DNA of 64,000 nt, taken from positions 96,972,914-97,036,913 of the forward strand of contig CM026390.1 in the NCBI GenBank assembly GCA_014843695.1, written 5' to 3'. Below the pieces are notes generated by a model. That model saw only the letters and a program-made list of their open reading frames with translations, was not told where the DNA came from and did no database searches. The position numbers and the translations under genes are program-made. The stretch comes from Archivesica marissinica. Its lineage: Eukaryota; Mollusca; Bivalvia; Venerida; Vesicomyidae. Shown here in pieces: positions 1-15,190 of this stretch (positions are counted from its first letter, which is position 1; every line of letters starts with the position of its first letter).

Positions 1-3000
1 ATAATGCCTCGACACAGGTGATTACCAGTAGTACACGACATAATGCCTCGACACAGGTGATTACCAGTAGTACACGACATAATGCCCAGTAGTACACGAC
101 ATAATGCCCAGTAGTACAGGACATAATGCCTAGACACAGGTGATTACCGGTAGTACACGACATAATGCCGTGTCGTTGGACACAGGTGATTACCAGTAGT
201 ACACGACATAATGCCTCGAAAATTACCGGTAGTACACGACATAATGCCTCGACAGGTGATTACCAGTAGTACACGACATAATGCCTAGACACAGGTGATT
301 ACCGGTAGTACACGACATAATGCCTAGACACAGGTGATTACCAGTAGTACACGACATAATGCCTAGACAGGTGATTACCAGTAGTACACGACATAGTGCC
401 AAGACACAGGTGATTACCAGTAGTACACGACATAATGCTCGACACAGGTTATTACAGTAGTACACGACATAATGCCTCGACACAGGTGATTACAGGTAGT
501 ACACGACATAATGCCTAGACACAGGTGATTACCGGTAGTACACGACATAATGCCTCGACAATTACCAGTAGTACACGACATAATGCCTCGACACAGGTGA
601 TTACCAGTAGTACACGACATAATGCCCAGTAGTACACGACATAATGCCTAGACACAGGTGATTACCGGTAGTACACGACATAATGCCTGACAATTACCAG
701 TAGTACACGACATAATGCCTAGACACAGGTGATTACCAGTAGTACACGACATAATGCCTAGTCGACACAGACACATGTGATTACCGGTAGTACACGACAT
801 AATGCCTCGACACAGGTGATTACCGGTAGTACACGACATAATGCCTCGACACAGGTGATTACCAGTAGTACACGACATAATGCCGCGACAATGTGTGATT
901 AGTGTGTAATGCCAGTAGTACACGACATAATGCCTCGACACAGGTGATTACCAGTAGTACACGACATAATGCCCAGTAGTACACGACATAATGCCGCGAC
1001 ACATGGTGATTACCAGTAGTACACGACATAATGCCTAGACACAGGTGATTACCAGTAGTACACGACATAATGCCTAGACACAGGTGATTACCAGTAGTAC
1101 ACGACATAATGCCCAGACACAGGTGATTACCAGTAGTACACGACATAATGCCTCGACACAGGTGATTACCAGTAGTACACGACATAATGCCTAGACACAG
1201 GTGATTACCAGTAGTACACGACATAATGCCTAGACTCAGGTGATTACCAGTAGTACACGACATAATGCCTCGACACAGGTGATTACCAGTAGTACACGAC
1301 ATAATGCCCAGTAGTACACGACATAATGCCTAGACACAGGTGATTACCAGTAGTACACGACATAATGCCTAGATACAGGTGATTACCAGTAGTACACGAC
1401 ATAATGCCTCGACACAGTTGATTACCAGTAGTACACGACATAATGCCTCGACACAGGTGATTACCGGTAGTACACGACATAATGCCTAGACACAGGTGAT
1501 TACCAGTAGTACACGACATAATGCCCAGTGTACACGACATAATGCCCAGTAGTACACGACATAATGCCTCGACACAGGTGATTACCAGTAGTACACGACA
1601 TAATGCCTCGACACAGGTGATTACCAGTAGTACACGTCATAATGCCTCGACAATTACCAGTAGTACACGACATAATGCCTCGACACAGGTGATTACCGGT
1701 AGTACACGACATAATGCCTAGACACAGGTGATTACCAGTAGTACACGACATAATGCCCAGTAGTACACGACATAATGCCCAGTAGTACACGACATAATGC
1801 CTCGACACAGGTGATTACCAGTAGTACACGACATAATGCCTCGACACAGGTGATTACCAGTAGTACACGACATAATGCCCAGACACATGATTCCAGTAGT
1901 ACACGACATAATGCCTCGACACAGGTGATTACCAGTAGTACACGACATAATGCCTAGGGTGATTACCAGTAGTACACGACATAATGCCTCGACACAGGTG
2001 ATTACCAGTAGTACACGACATAATGCCTAGACACAGGTGATTACCAGTAGTACACGACAGAATGCCTAGACACAGGTGATTACCAGTAGTACACGACATA
2101 ATGCCTAGACACAGGTTATTACCAGTAGTACACGACATAATGCCTAGACACGGGTGATTACCGGTAGTACACGACATAATGCCTAGACACAGGTGATTAC
2201 CGGTAGTACACGACATAATGCCCAGACACAGGTGATTACCAGTAGTACACGACATAATGCCTCGACACAGGTGATTACCAGTAGTACACGACATAATGCC
2301 TAGACACAGGTGATTACCAGTAGTACACGACATAATGCCTCGACACAGGTGATTACCAGTAGTACACGACATAATGCATAGACACAGGTGATTACCAGTA
2401 GTACTCGACATAATGCCCAGTAGTACACGACATAATGCCTCGACACAGGTGATTACCAGTAGTACACGACATAATGCCTCGACACAGGTGATTACCAGTA
2501 GTACACGACATAATGCCCAGTAGTACACGACATAATGCCCAGTAGTACAGGACATAATGCCTAGACACAGGTGATTACCAGTAGTACACGACATAATGCC
2601 CAGTAGTACACGACATAATGCCCAGACACAGGTGATTACCAGTAGTACACGACATAATGCCTCGAAAATTACCAGTAGTACACGACATAATGCCGCGACA
2701 CAGGTGATTACCAGTAGTACACGACATAATGCCGCGACACAGGTGATTACCAGTAGTACACGACATAATGCCTAGACACAGGTGATTACCAGTAGTACAC
2801 GACATAATGCCTAGACACAGGTGATTACCAGTAGTACACGACATAATGCCCAGACACAGGTGATTACCAGTACTACACGACATAATGCCTCGACACAGGT
2901 GATTACCAGTAGTACACGACATAATGCCTCGACACAGGTGATTACCAGTAGTACACGACATAATGCCTCGACACAGGTGATTACCAGTAGTACACGACAT

Positions 3001-4958
3001 AATGCCTCGACACAGGTGATTACCAGTAGTACACGACATAATGCCTCGACACAGGTGATTACCAGTAGTACACGACATAATGCCCAGTAGTACACGACAT
3101 AATGCCTAGACACAGGTGATTACCGGTAGTACACGACATAATGCCTAGACACAGGTGATTACCGGTAGTACACGACATAATGCCTAGACGCAGGTGATTA
3201 CCAGTAGTACACGACATAATGCCCAGTAGTACACGACATAATGCCCAGACACAGGTGATTACCGGTAGTACACGACATAATGCCTAGACACAGGTGATTA
3301 CCAGTAGTACACGACCTAATGCCCAGTAGTACACGACATAATGCCTCGACACAGGTGATTACCAGTAGTACACGACATAATGCCGCGACACATGTGATTA
3401 ACAGTAGTACACGACATAATGCCCAGTAGTACACGACATAATGCCTCGACACAGGTGATTACCAGTAGTACACGACATAATGCCCAGTAGTACACGACAT
3501 AATGCCGCGACACTGGTGATTACCAGTAGTACACGACATAATGCCTAGACACAGGTGATTACCAGTAGTACACGACATATGCCTAGACACAGGTGATTAC
3601 CAGTAGTACACGACATAATTCCCAGACCCAGGTGATTACCAGTAGTACACGACATAATGCCTCGACACAGGTGATTACCGGTAGTACACGACATAATGCC
3701 TAGACACAGGTGATTACCGGTAGTACACGGCATAATGCCTCGACAATTACCAGTAGTACACGACATAATGCCTAGACACAGGTGAGTACCGGTAGTACAC
3801 GACATAATGCATAGACACAGGTGATTATCAGTAGTACACGACATAATGCCTAGACACAGGTGATTACCAGTAGTACACGACATAATGCATAGACACAGGT
3901 GATTACCAGTAGTACACGACATAATGCCTAGACACAGGTGATTACCAGTAGTACACGACATAATGCATATATACAGGTGATTACCAGTAGTACACGACAT
4001 AATGCCTAGACACAGGTGATTACCAGTAGTACACGACATAATGCCTAGAAACAGGTGATTACCAGTAGTACACGACATAATGCATAGACACAGGTGATTA
4101 CCAGTAGTACACGACATAATGCCTAGACACAGGTGATTACCGGTAGTACACGACATAATGCCTAGACACAGGTGATTACCAGTAGTACACGACATAATGC
4201 CCAGTAGTATACGACATAATGCCCAGTAGTACACGACATAATGCCTCGACACAGGTGATTACCGGTAGTACACGACATAATGCCTAGACACAGGTGATTA
4301 CCGGTAGTACACGACATAATGCCTAGACACAGGTGATTACCGGTAGTACACGACATAATGCCTCGACAATTACCAGTAGTACACGACATAATGCCTCGAC
4401 ACAGGTGATTACCGGTAGTACACGACATAATGCCTAGACACAGGTGATTACCAGTAGTACACGACATAATGCCCAGTAGTACACGACATAATGCCCAGTA
4501 GTACACGACATAATGCCTCGACACAGGTGATTACCAGTAGTACACGACATAATGCCTCGACAATTACCAGTAGTACACGACATAATGCCTCGACACAGGT
4601 GATTACCGGTAGTACACGACATAATGCCTAGACACAGGTGATTACCAGTAGTACACGACATAATGCCCAGTAGTACACGACATAATGCCCAGTAGTACAC
4701 GACATAATGCCTCGACACAGGTGATTACCAGTAGTACACGACATAATGCCTCGACACAGGTGATTACCAGTAGTACACGACATAATGCCCAGACACAGGT
4801 GATTACCAGTAGTACACGACATAATGCCTCGACACAGGTGATTACCAGTAGTACACGACATAATGCCTAGACACAGGTGATTACCAGTAGTACACGACAT
4901 AATGCCTCGACACAGGTGATTACCAGTAGTACACGACATAATGCATAGACACAGGTGA

Positions 4959-7900
4959 TTACCAGTAGTACACGACATAATGCCCAGTAGTACACGACAT
5001 AATGCCTCGACACAGGTGATTACCAGTAGTACACGACATAATGCCTAGACACAGGTGATTACCAGTAGTACACGACATAATGCCCAGACACAGGTGATTA
5101 CCAGTAGTACACGACATAATGCCTCGACACAGGTGATTACCAGTAGTACACGACATAATGCCTAGACACAGGTGATTACCAGTAGTACACGACATAATGC
5201 CTCGACACAGGTGATTACCAGTAGTACACGACATAATGCATAGACACAGGTGATTACCAGTAGTACACGACATAATGCCCAGTAGTACACGACATAATGC
5301 CTCGACACAGGTGATTACCAGTAGTACACGACATAATGCCTCGACACAGGTGATTACCAGTAGTACACGACATAATGCCCAGTAGTACACGACATAATGC
5401 CCAGTAGTACAGGACATAATGCCTAGACACAGGTGATTACCAGTAGTACACGACATAATGCCCAGTAGTACACGACATAATGCCCAGACACAGGTGATTA
5501 CCAGTAGTACACGACATAATGTCTCGAAAATTACCAGTAGTACACGACATAATGCCGCGACACAGGTGATTACCAGTAGTACACGACATAATGCCGCGAC
5601 ACAGGTGATTACCAGTAGTACACGACATAATGCCTAGACACAGGTGATTACCAGTAGTACACGACATAATGCCTAGACACAGGTGATTACCAGTAGTACA
5701 CGACATAATGCCCAGACACAGGTGATTACCAGTACTACACGCCATAATGCCTCGACACAGGTGATTACCAGTAGTACACGACATAATGCCTCGACACAGG
5801 TGATTACCAGTAGTACACGACATAATGCCTCGACACAGGTGATTACCAGTAGTACACGACATAATGCCTCGACACAGGTGATTACCAGTAGTACACGACA
5901 TAATGCCTCGACACAGGTGATTACCAGTAGTACACGACATAATGCCCAGTAGTACACGACATAATGCCTAGACACAGGTGATTACCGGTAGTACACGACA
6001 TAATGCCTAGACACAGGTGATTACCGGTAGTACACGACATAATGCCTAGACGCAGGTGATTACCAGTAGTACACGACATAATGCCCAGTAGTACACGACA
6101 TAATGCACAGACACATGTGATTACCAGTAGTACACGACCTAATGCCCAGTAGTACACGACATAATGCCTCGACACAGGTGATTACCAGTAGTACACGACA
6201 TAATGCCGCGACACATGTGATTAACAGTAGTACACGACATAATGCCCAGTAGTACACGACATAATGCCTCGACACAGGTGATTACCAGTAGTACACGACA
6301 TAATGCCCAGTAGTACACGACATAATGCCGCGACACTGGTGATTACCAGTAGTACACGACATAATGCCTAGACACAGGTGATTACCAGTAGTACACGACA
6401 TATGCCTAGACACAGGTGATTACCAGTAGTACACGACATAATTCCCAGACCCAGGTGATTACCAGTAGTACACGACATAATGCCTCGACACAGGTGATTA
6501 CCGGTAGTACACGACATAATGCCTAGACACAGGTGATTACCAGTAGTACACGACATAATGCCCAGTAGTACACGACATAATGCCTCGACACAGGTGATTA
6601 CCGGTAGTACACGACATAATGCCAGGTAGTACACGACATAATGCCTAGACACAGGTGATTACCGGTAGTACATGACATAATGCCTAGACACAGGTGATTA
6701 CCGGTAGTACACGGCATAATGCCTCGACAATTACCAGTAGTACACGACATAATGCCTAGACACAGGTGAGTACCGGTAGTACACGACATAATGCATAGAC
6801 ACAGGTGATTATCAGTAGTACACGACATAATGCCTAGACACAGGTGATTACCAGTAGTACACGACATAATGCATAGACACAGGTGATTACCAGTAGTACA
6901 CGACATAATGCCTAGACACAGGTGATTACCAGTAGTACACGACATAATGCATATACACAGGTGATTACCAGTAGTACACGACATAATGCCTAGACACAGG
7001 TGATTACCAGTAGTACACGACATAATGCCTAGAAACAGGTGATTACCAGTAGTACACGACATAATGCATAGACACAGGTGATTACCAGTAGTACACGACA
7101 TAATGCCTAGACACAGGTGATTACCGGTAGTACACGACATAATGCCTAGACACAGGTGATTACCAGTAGTACACGACATAATGCCCAGTAGTATACGACA
7201 TAATGCCCAGTAGTACACGACATAATGCCTCGACACAGGTGATTACCGGTAGTACACGACATAATGCCTAGACACAGGTGATTACCGGTAGTACACGACA
7301 TAATGCCTAGACACAGGTGATTACCGGTAGTACACGACATAATGCCTCGACAATTACCAGTAGTACACGACATAATGCCTCGACACAGGTGATTACCGGT
7401 AGTACACGACATAATGCCTAGACACAGGTGATTACCAGTAGTACACGACATAATGCCCAGTAGTACACGACATAATGCCCAGTAGTACACGACATAATGC
7501 CTCGACACAGGTGATTACCAGTAGTACACGACATAATGCCTCGACAATTACCAGTAGTACACGACATAATGCCTCGACACAGGTGATTACCGGTAGTACA
7601 CGACATAATGCCTAGACACAGGTGATTACCAGTAGTACACGACATAATGCCCAGTAGTACACGACATAATGCCCAGTAGTACACGACATAATGCCTCGAC
7701 ACAGGTGATTACCAGTAGTACACGACATAATGCCTCGACACAGGTGATTACCAGTAGTACACGACATAATGCCCAGACACAGGTGATTACCAGTAGTACA
7801 CGACATAATGCCTCGACACAGGTGATTACCAGTAGTACACGACATAATGCCTAGACACAGGTGATTACCAGTAGTACACGACAGAATGCCTAGACACAGG

Positions 7901-9700
7901 TGATTACCAGTAGTACACGACATAATGCCTAGACACAGGTTATTACCAGTAGTACACGACATAATGACTAGACACGGGTGATTACCGGTAGTACACGACA
8001 TAATGCCTAGACACAGGTGATTACCGGTAGTACACGACATAATGCCCAGACACAGGTGATTACCAGTAGTACACGACATAATGCCTCGACACAGGTGATT
8101 ACCAGTAGTACACGACATAATGCCTAGACACAGGTGATTACCAGTAGTACACGACATAATGCCTCGACACAGGTGATTACCAGTAGTACACGACATAATG
8201 CATAGACACAGGTGATTACCAGTAGTACACGACATAATGCCCAGTAGTACACGACATAATGCCTCGACACAGGTGATTACCAGTAGTACACGACATAATG
8301 CCTCGACACAGGTGATTACCAGTAGTACACGACATAATGCCCAGTAGTACACGACATAATGCCCAGTAGTACAGGACATAATGCCTAGACACAGGTGATT
8401 ACCAGTAGTACACGACATAATGCCCAGTAGTACACGACATAATGCCCAGACACAGGTGATTACCAGTAGTACACGACATAATGTCTCGAAAATTACCAGT
8501 AGTACACGACATAATGCCGCGACACAGGTGATTACCAGTAGTACACGACATAATGCCGCGACACAGGTGATTACCAGTAGTACACGACATAATGCCTAGA
8601 CACAGGTGATTACCAGTAGTACACGACATAATGCCTAGACACAGGTGATTACCAGTAGTACACGACATAATGCCCAGACACAGGTGATTACCAGTACTAC
8701 ACGCCATAATGCCTCGACACAGGTGATTACCAGTAGTACACGACATAATGCCTCGACACAGGTGATTACCAGTAGTACACGACATAATGCCTCGACACAG
8801 GTGATTACCAGTAGTACACGACATAATGCCTCGACACAGGTGATTACCAGTAGTACACGACATAATGCCTCGACACAGGTGATTACCAGTAGTACACGAC
8901 ATAATGCCCAGTAGTACACGACATAATGCCTATACACAGGTGATTACCGGTAGTACACGACATAATGCCTAGACACAGGTGATTACCGGTAGTACACGAC
9001 ATAATGCCTAGACGCAGGTGATTACCAGTAGTACACGACATAATGCCCAGTAGTACACGACATAATGCACAGACACATGTGATTACCGGTAGTACACGAA
9101 ATAATGCCTAGACACAGGTGATTACCAGTAGTACACGACCTAATGCCCAGTAGTACACGACATAATGCCTCGACACAGGTGATTACCAGTAGTACACGAC
9201 ATAATGCCGCGACACATGTGATTAACAGTAGTACACGACATAATGCCCAGTAGTACACGACATAATGCCTCGACACAGGTGATTACCAGTAGTACACGAC
9301 ATAATGCCCAGTAGTACACGACATAATGCCGCGACACTGGTGATTACCAGTAGTACACGACATAATGCCTAGACACAGGTGATTACCAGTAGTACACGAC
9401 ATAATGCCTAGACACAGGTGATTACCAGTAGTACACGACATAATTCCCAGACACAGGTGATTACCAGTAGTACACGACATAATGCCTAGACACAGGTGAT
9501 TACCAGTAGTACACGACATAATGCCTAGACTCAGGTGATTACCAGTAGTACACGACATAATGCCTCGACACAGGTGATTACCAGTAGTACACGACATAAT
9601 GCCCAGTAGTACACGACATAATGCCTAGACACAGGTGATTACCAGTAGTACACGACATAATGCCTAGATACAGGTGATTACCAGTAGTACACGACATAAT
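4959..9700. repeat. Higher-order repeat block, left copy (~5.49-kb period)
   Basis: Variant units here recur in the same order at 10452-15190. The offset is 5493 bp in the left part and 5487 bp from about 7.2 kb on. Private variants are shared: a CTATACACAGG unit at 8929 and 14416, and a unit ending CACGAAATAATG at 9092 and 14579. Boundaries are approximate because neighbouring units are also similar. Confidence 0.8.
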
Positions 9701-10451
9701 GCCTCGACACAGTTGATTACCAGTAATACACGACATAATGCCTCGACACAGGTGATTACCGGTAGTACACGACATAATGCCTAGACACAGGTGATTACCA
9801 GTAGTACACGACATAATGCCCAGTAGTACACGACATAATGCCCAGTAGTACACGACATAATGCCTCGACACAGGTGATTACCAGTAGTACACGACATAAT
9901 GCCTCGACACAGGTGATTACCAGTAGTACACGTCATAATGCCTCGACAATTACCAGTAGTACACGACATAATGCCTCGACACAGGTGATTACCGATAGTA
10001 CACGACATAATGCCTAGACACAGGTGATTACCAGTAGTACACGACATAATTCCCAGTAGTACACACAAATGCCCAGTAGTACACGACATAATGCCTCGAC
10101 ACAGGTGATTACCAGTAGTACACGACATAATGCCTCGACACAGGTGATTACCAGTAGTACACGACATAATGCCCAGACACAGGTGATTACCAGTAGTACA
10201 CGACATAATGCCTCGACACAGGTGATTACCAGTAGTACACGACATAATGCCTAGACACAGGTGATTACCAGTAGTACACGACATAATGCCTCGACACAGG
10301 TGATTACCAGTAGTACACGACATAATGCCTGACACAGGTGATTACCAGTAGTACACGACATAATGCCTGACAATTACCAGTAGTACACGACATAATGCCT
10401 AGACACAGGTGATTACCAGTAGTACACGACATAATGCCTAGACACAGGTGA

Positions 10452-13400
10452 TTACCAGTAGTACACGACATAATGCCCAGTAGTACACGACATAATGCCT
10501 CGACACAGGTGATTACCAGTAGTACACGACATAATGCCTCGACACAGGTGATTACCAGTAGTACACGACATAATGCCCAGACACAGGTGATTACCAGTAG
10601 TACACGACATAATGCCTCGACACAGGTGATTACCAGTAGTACACGACATAATGCCTAGACACAGGTGATTACCAGTAGTACACGACATAATGCCTCGACA
10701 CAGGTGATTACCAGTAGTACACGACATAATGCATAGACACAGGTGATTACCAGTAGTACACGACATAATGCCCAGTAGTACACGACATAATGCCTCGACA
10801 CAGGTGATTACCAGTAGTACACGACATAATGCCTCGACACAGGTGATTACCAGTAGTACACGACATAATGCCCAGTAGTACACGACATAATGCCCAGTAG
10901 TACAGGACATAATGCCTAGACACAGGTGATTACCAGTAGTACACGACATAATGCCCAGTAGTACACGACATAATGCCCAGACACAGGTGATTACCAGTAG
11001 TACACGACATAATGCCTCGAAAATTACCAGTAGTACACGACATAATGCCGCGACACAGGTGATTACCAGTAGTACACGACATAATGCCGCGACACAGGTG
11101 ATTACCAGTAGTACACGACATAATGCCTAGACACAGGTGATTACCAGTAGTACACGACATAATGCCTAGACACAGGTGATTACCAGTAGTACACGACATA
11201 ATGCCCAGACACAGGTGATTACCAGTACTACACGCCATAATGCCTCGACACAGGTGATTACCAGTAGTACACGACATAATGCCTCGACACAGGTGATTAC
11301 CAGTAGTACACGACATAATGCCTCGACACAGGTGATTACCAGTAGTACACGACATAATGCCTCGACACAGGTGATTACCAGTAGTACACGACATAATGCC
11401 TCGACACAGGTGATTACCAGTAGTACACGACATAATGCCCAGTAGTACACGACATAATGCCTAGACACAGGTGATTACCGGTAGTACACGACATAATGCC
11501 TAGACACAGGTGATTACCGGTAGTACACGACATAATGCCTAGACGCAGGTGATTACCAGTAGTACACGACATAATGCCCAGTAGTACACGACATAATGCC
11601 CAGACACAGGTGATTACCAGTAGTACACGACCTAATGCCCAGTAGTACACGACATAATGCCTCGACACAGGTGATTACCAGTAGTACACGACATAATGCC
11701 GCGACACATGTGATTAACAGTAGTACACGACATAATGCCCAGTAGTACACGACATAATGCCTCGACACAGGTGATTACCAGTAGTACACGACATAATGCC
11801 CAGTAGTACACGACATAATGCCGCGACACTGGTGATTACCAGTAGTACACGACATAATGCCTAGACACAGGTGATTACCAGTAGTACACGACATAATGCC
11901 TAGACACAGGTGATTACCAGTAGTACACGACATAATTCCCAGACACAGGTGATTACCAGTAGTACACGACATAATGCCTCGACACAGGTGATTACCGGTA
12001 GTACACGACATAATGCCTAGACACAGGTGATTACCAGTAGTACACGACATAATGCCCAGTAGTACACGACATAATGCCTCGACACAGGTGATTACCGGTA
12101 GTACACGACATAATGCCAGGTAGTACACGACATAATGCCTAGACACAGGTGATTACCGGTAGTACATGACATAATGCCTAGACACAGGTGATTACCGGTA
12201 GTACACGGCATAATGCCTCGACAATTACCAGTAGTACACGACATAATGCCTAGACACAGGTGAGTACCGGTAGTACACGACATAATGCATAGACACAGGT
12301 GATTATCAGTAGTACACGACATAATGCCTAGACACAGGTGATTACCAGTAGTACACGACATAATGCATAGACACAGGTGATTACCAGTAGTACACGACAT
12401 AATGCCTAGACACAGGTGATTACCAGTAGTACACGACATAATGCATATACACAGGTGATTACCAGTAGTACACGACATAATGCCTAGACACAGGTGATTA
12501 CCAGTAGTACACGACATAATGCCTAGACACAGGTGATTACCAGTAGTACACGACATAATGCATAGACACAGGTGATTACCAGTAGTACACGACATAATGC
12601 CTAGACACAGGTGATTACCGGTAGTACACGACATAATGCCTAGACACAGGTGATTACCAGTAGTACACGACATAATGCCTAGACACATAATGACCAGTAG
12701 TACACGACATAATGCCTCGACACAGGTGATTACCGGTAGTACACGACATAATGCCTAGACACAGGTGATTACCGGTAGTACACGACATAATGCCTAGACA
12801 CAGGTGATTACCGGTAGTACACGACATAATGCCTCGACAATTACCAGTAGTACACGACATAATGCCTCGACACAGGTGATTACCGGTAGTACACGACATA
12901 ATGCCTAGACACAGGTGATTACCAGTAGTACACGACATAATGCCCAGTAGTACACGACATAATGCCCAGTAGTACACGACATAATGCCTCGACACAGGTG
13001 ATTACCAGTAGTACACGACATAATGCCTCGACAATTACCAGTAGTACACGACATAATGCCTCGACACAGGTGATTACCGGTAGTACACGACATAATGCCT
13101 AGACACAGGTGATTACCAGTAGTACACGACATAATGCCCAGTAGTACACGACATAATGCCCAGTAGTACACGACATAATGCCTCGACACAGGTGATTACC
13201 AGTAGTACACGACATAATGCCTCGACACAGGTGATTACCAGTAGTACACGACATAATGCCCAGACACAGGTGATTACCAGTAGTACACGACATAATGCCT
13301 AGACACAGGTGATTACCAGTAGTACACGACATAATGCCTAGACACAGGTGATTACCAGTAGTACACGACAGAATGCCTAGACACAGGTGATTACCAGTAG

Positions 13401-15190
13401 TACACGACATAATGCCTAGACACAGGTTATTACCAGTAGTACACGACATAATGACTAGACACGGGTGATTACCGGTAGTACACGACATAATGCCTAGACA
13501 CAGGTGATTACCGGTAGTACACGACATAATGCCCAGACACAGGTGATTACCAGTAGTACACGACATAATGCCTCGACACAGGTGATTACCAGTAGTACAC
13601 GACATAATGCCTAGACACAGGTGATTACCAGTAGTACACGACATAATGCCTCGACACAGGTGATTACCAGTAGTACACGACATAATGCATAGACACAGGT
13701 GATTACCAGTAGTACACGACATAATGCCCAGTAGTACACGACATAATGCCTCGACACAGGTGATTACCAGTAGTACACGACATAATGCCTCGACACAGGT
13801 GATTACCAGTAGTACACGACATAATGCCCAGTAGTACACGACATAATGCCCAGTAGTACAGGACATAATGCCTAGACACAGGTGATTACCAGTAGTACAC
13901 GACATAATGCCCAGTAGTACACGACATAATGCCCAGACACAGGTGATTACCAGTAGTACACGACATAATGTCTCGAAAATTACCAGTAGTACACGACATA
14001 ATGCCGCGACACAGGTGATTACCAGTAGTACACGACATAATGCCGCGACACAGGTGATTACCAGTAGTACACGACATAATGCCTAGACACAGGTGATTAC
14101 CAGTAGTACACGACATAATGCCTAGACACAGGTGATTACCAGTAGTACACGACATAATGCCCAGACACAGGTGATTACCAGTACTACACGCCATAATGCC
14201 TCGACACAGGTGATTACCAGTAGTACACGACATAATGCCTCGACACAGGTGATTACCAGTAGTACACGACATAATGCCTCGACACAGGTGATTACCAGTA
14301 GTACACGACATAATGCCTCGACACAGGTGATTACCAGTAGTACACGACATAATGCCTCGACACAGGTGATTACCAGTAGTACACGACATAATGCCCAGTA
14401 GTACACGACATAATGCCTATACACAGGTGATTACCGGTAGTACACGACATAATGCCTAGACACAGGTGATTACCGGTAGTACACGACATAATGCCTAGAC
14501 GCAGGTGATTACCAGTAGTACACGACATAATGCCCAGTAGTACACGACATAATGCACAGACACATGTGATTACCGGTAGTACACGAAATAATGCCTAGAC
14601 ACAGGTGATTACCAGTAGTACACGACCTAATGCCCAGTAGTACACGACATAATGCCTCGACACAGGTGATTACCAGTAGTACACGACATAATGCCGCGAC
14701 ACATGTGATTAACAGTAGTACACGACATAATGCCCAGTAGTACACGACATAATGCCTCGACACAGGTGATTACCAGTAGTACACGACATAATGCCCAGTA
14801 GTACACGACATAATGCCGCGACACTGGTGATTACCAGTAGTACACGACATAATGCCTAGACACAGGTGATTACCAGTAGTACACGACATAATGCCTAGAC
14901 ACAGGTGATTACCAGTAGTACACGACATAATTCCCAGACACAGGTGATTACCAGTAGTACACGACATAATGCCTAGACACAGGTGATTACCAGTAGTACA
15001 CGACATAATGCCTAGACTCAGGTGATTACCAGTAGTACACGACATAATGCCTCGACACAGGTGATTACCAGTAGTACACGACATAATGCCCAGTAGTACA
15101 CGACATAATGCCTAGACACAGGTGATTACCAGTAGTACACGACATAATGCCTAGATACAGGTGATTACCAGTAGTACACGACATAATGCC
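10452..15190. repeat. Higher-order repeat block, right copy (~5.49-kb period)
   Basis: This is the partner of 4959-9700. Differences are few: single substitutions, one 39-bp unit missing near 15.2 kb, and a local change near 12.68 kb where CATAATGACCAG replaces normal units. The similarity suggests a recent duplication of several kilobases inside the array, by unequal exchange or replication slippage. An assembly artefact cannot be excluded. Confidence 0.75.
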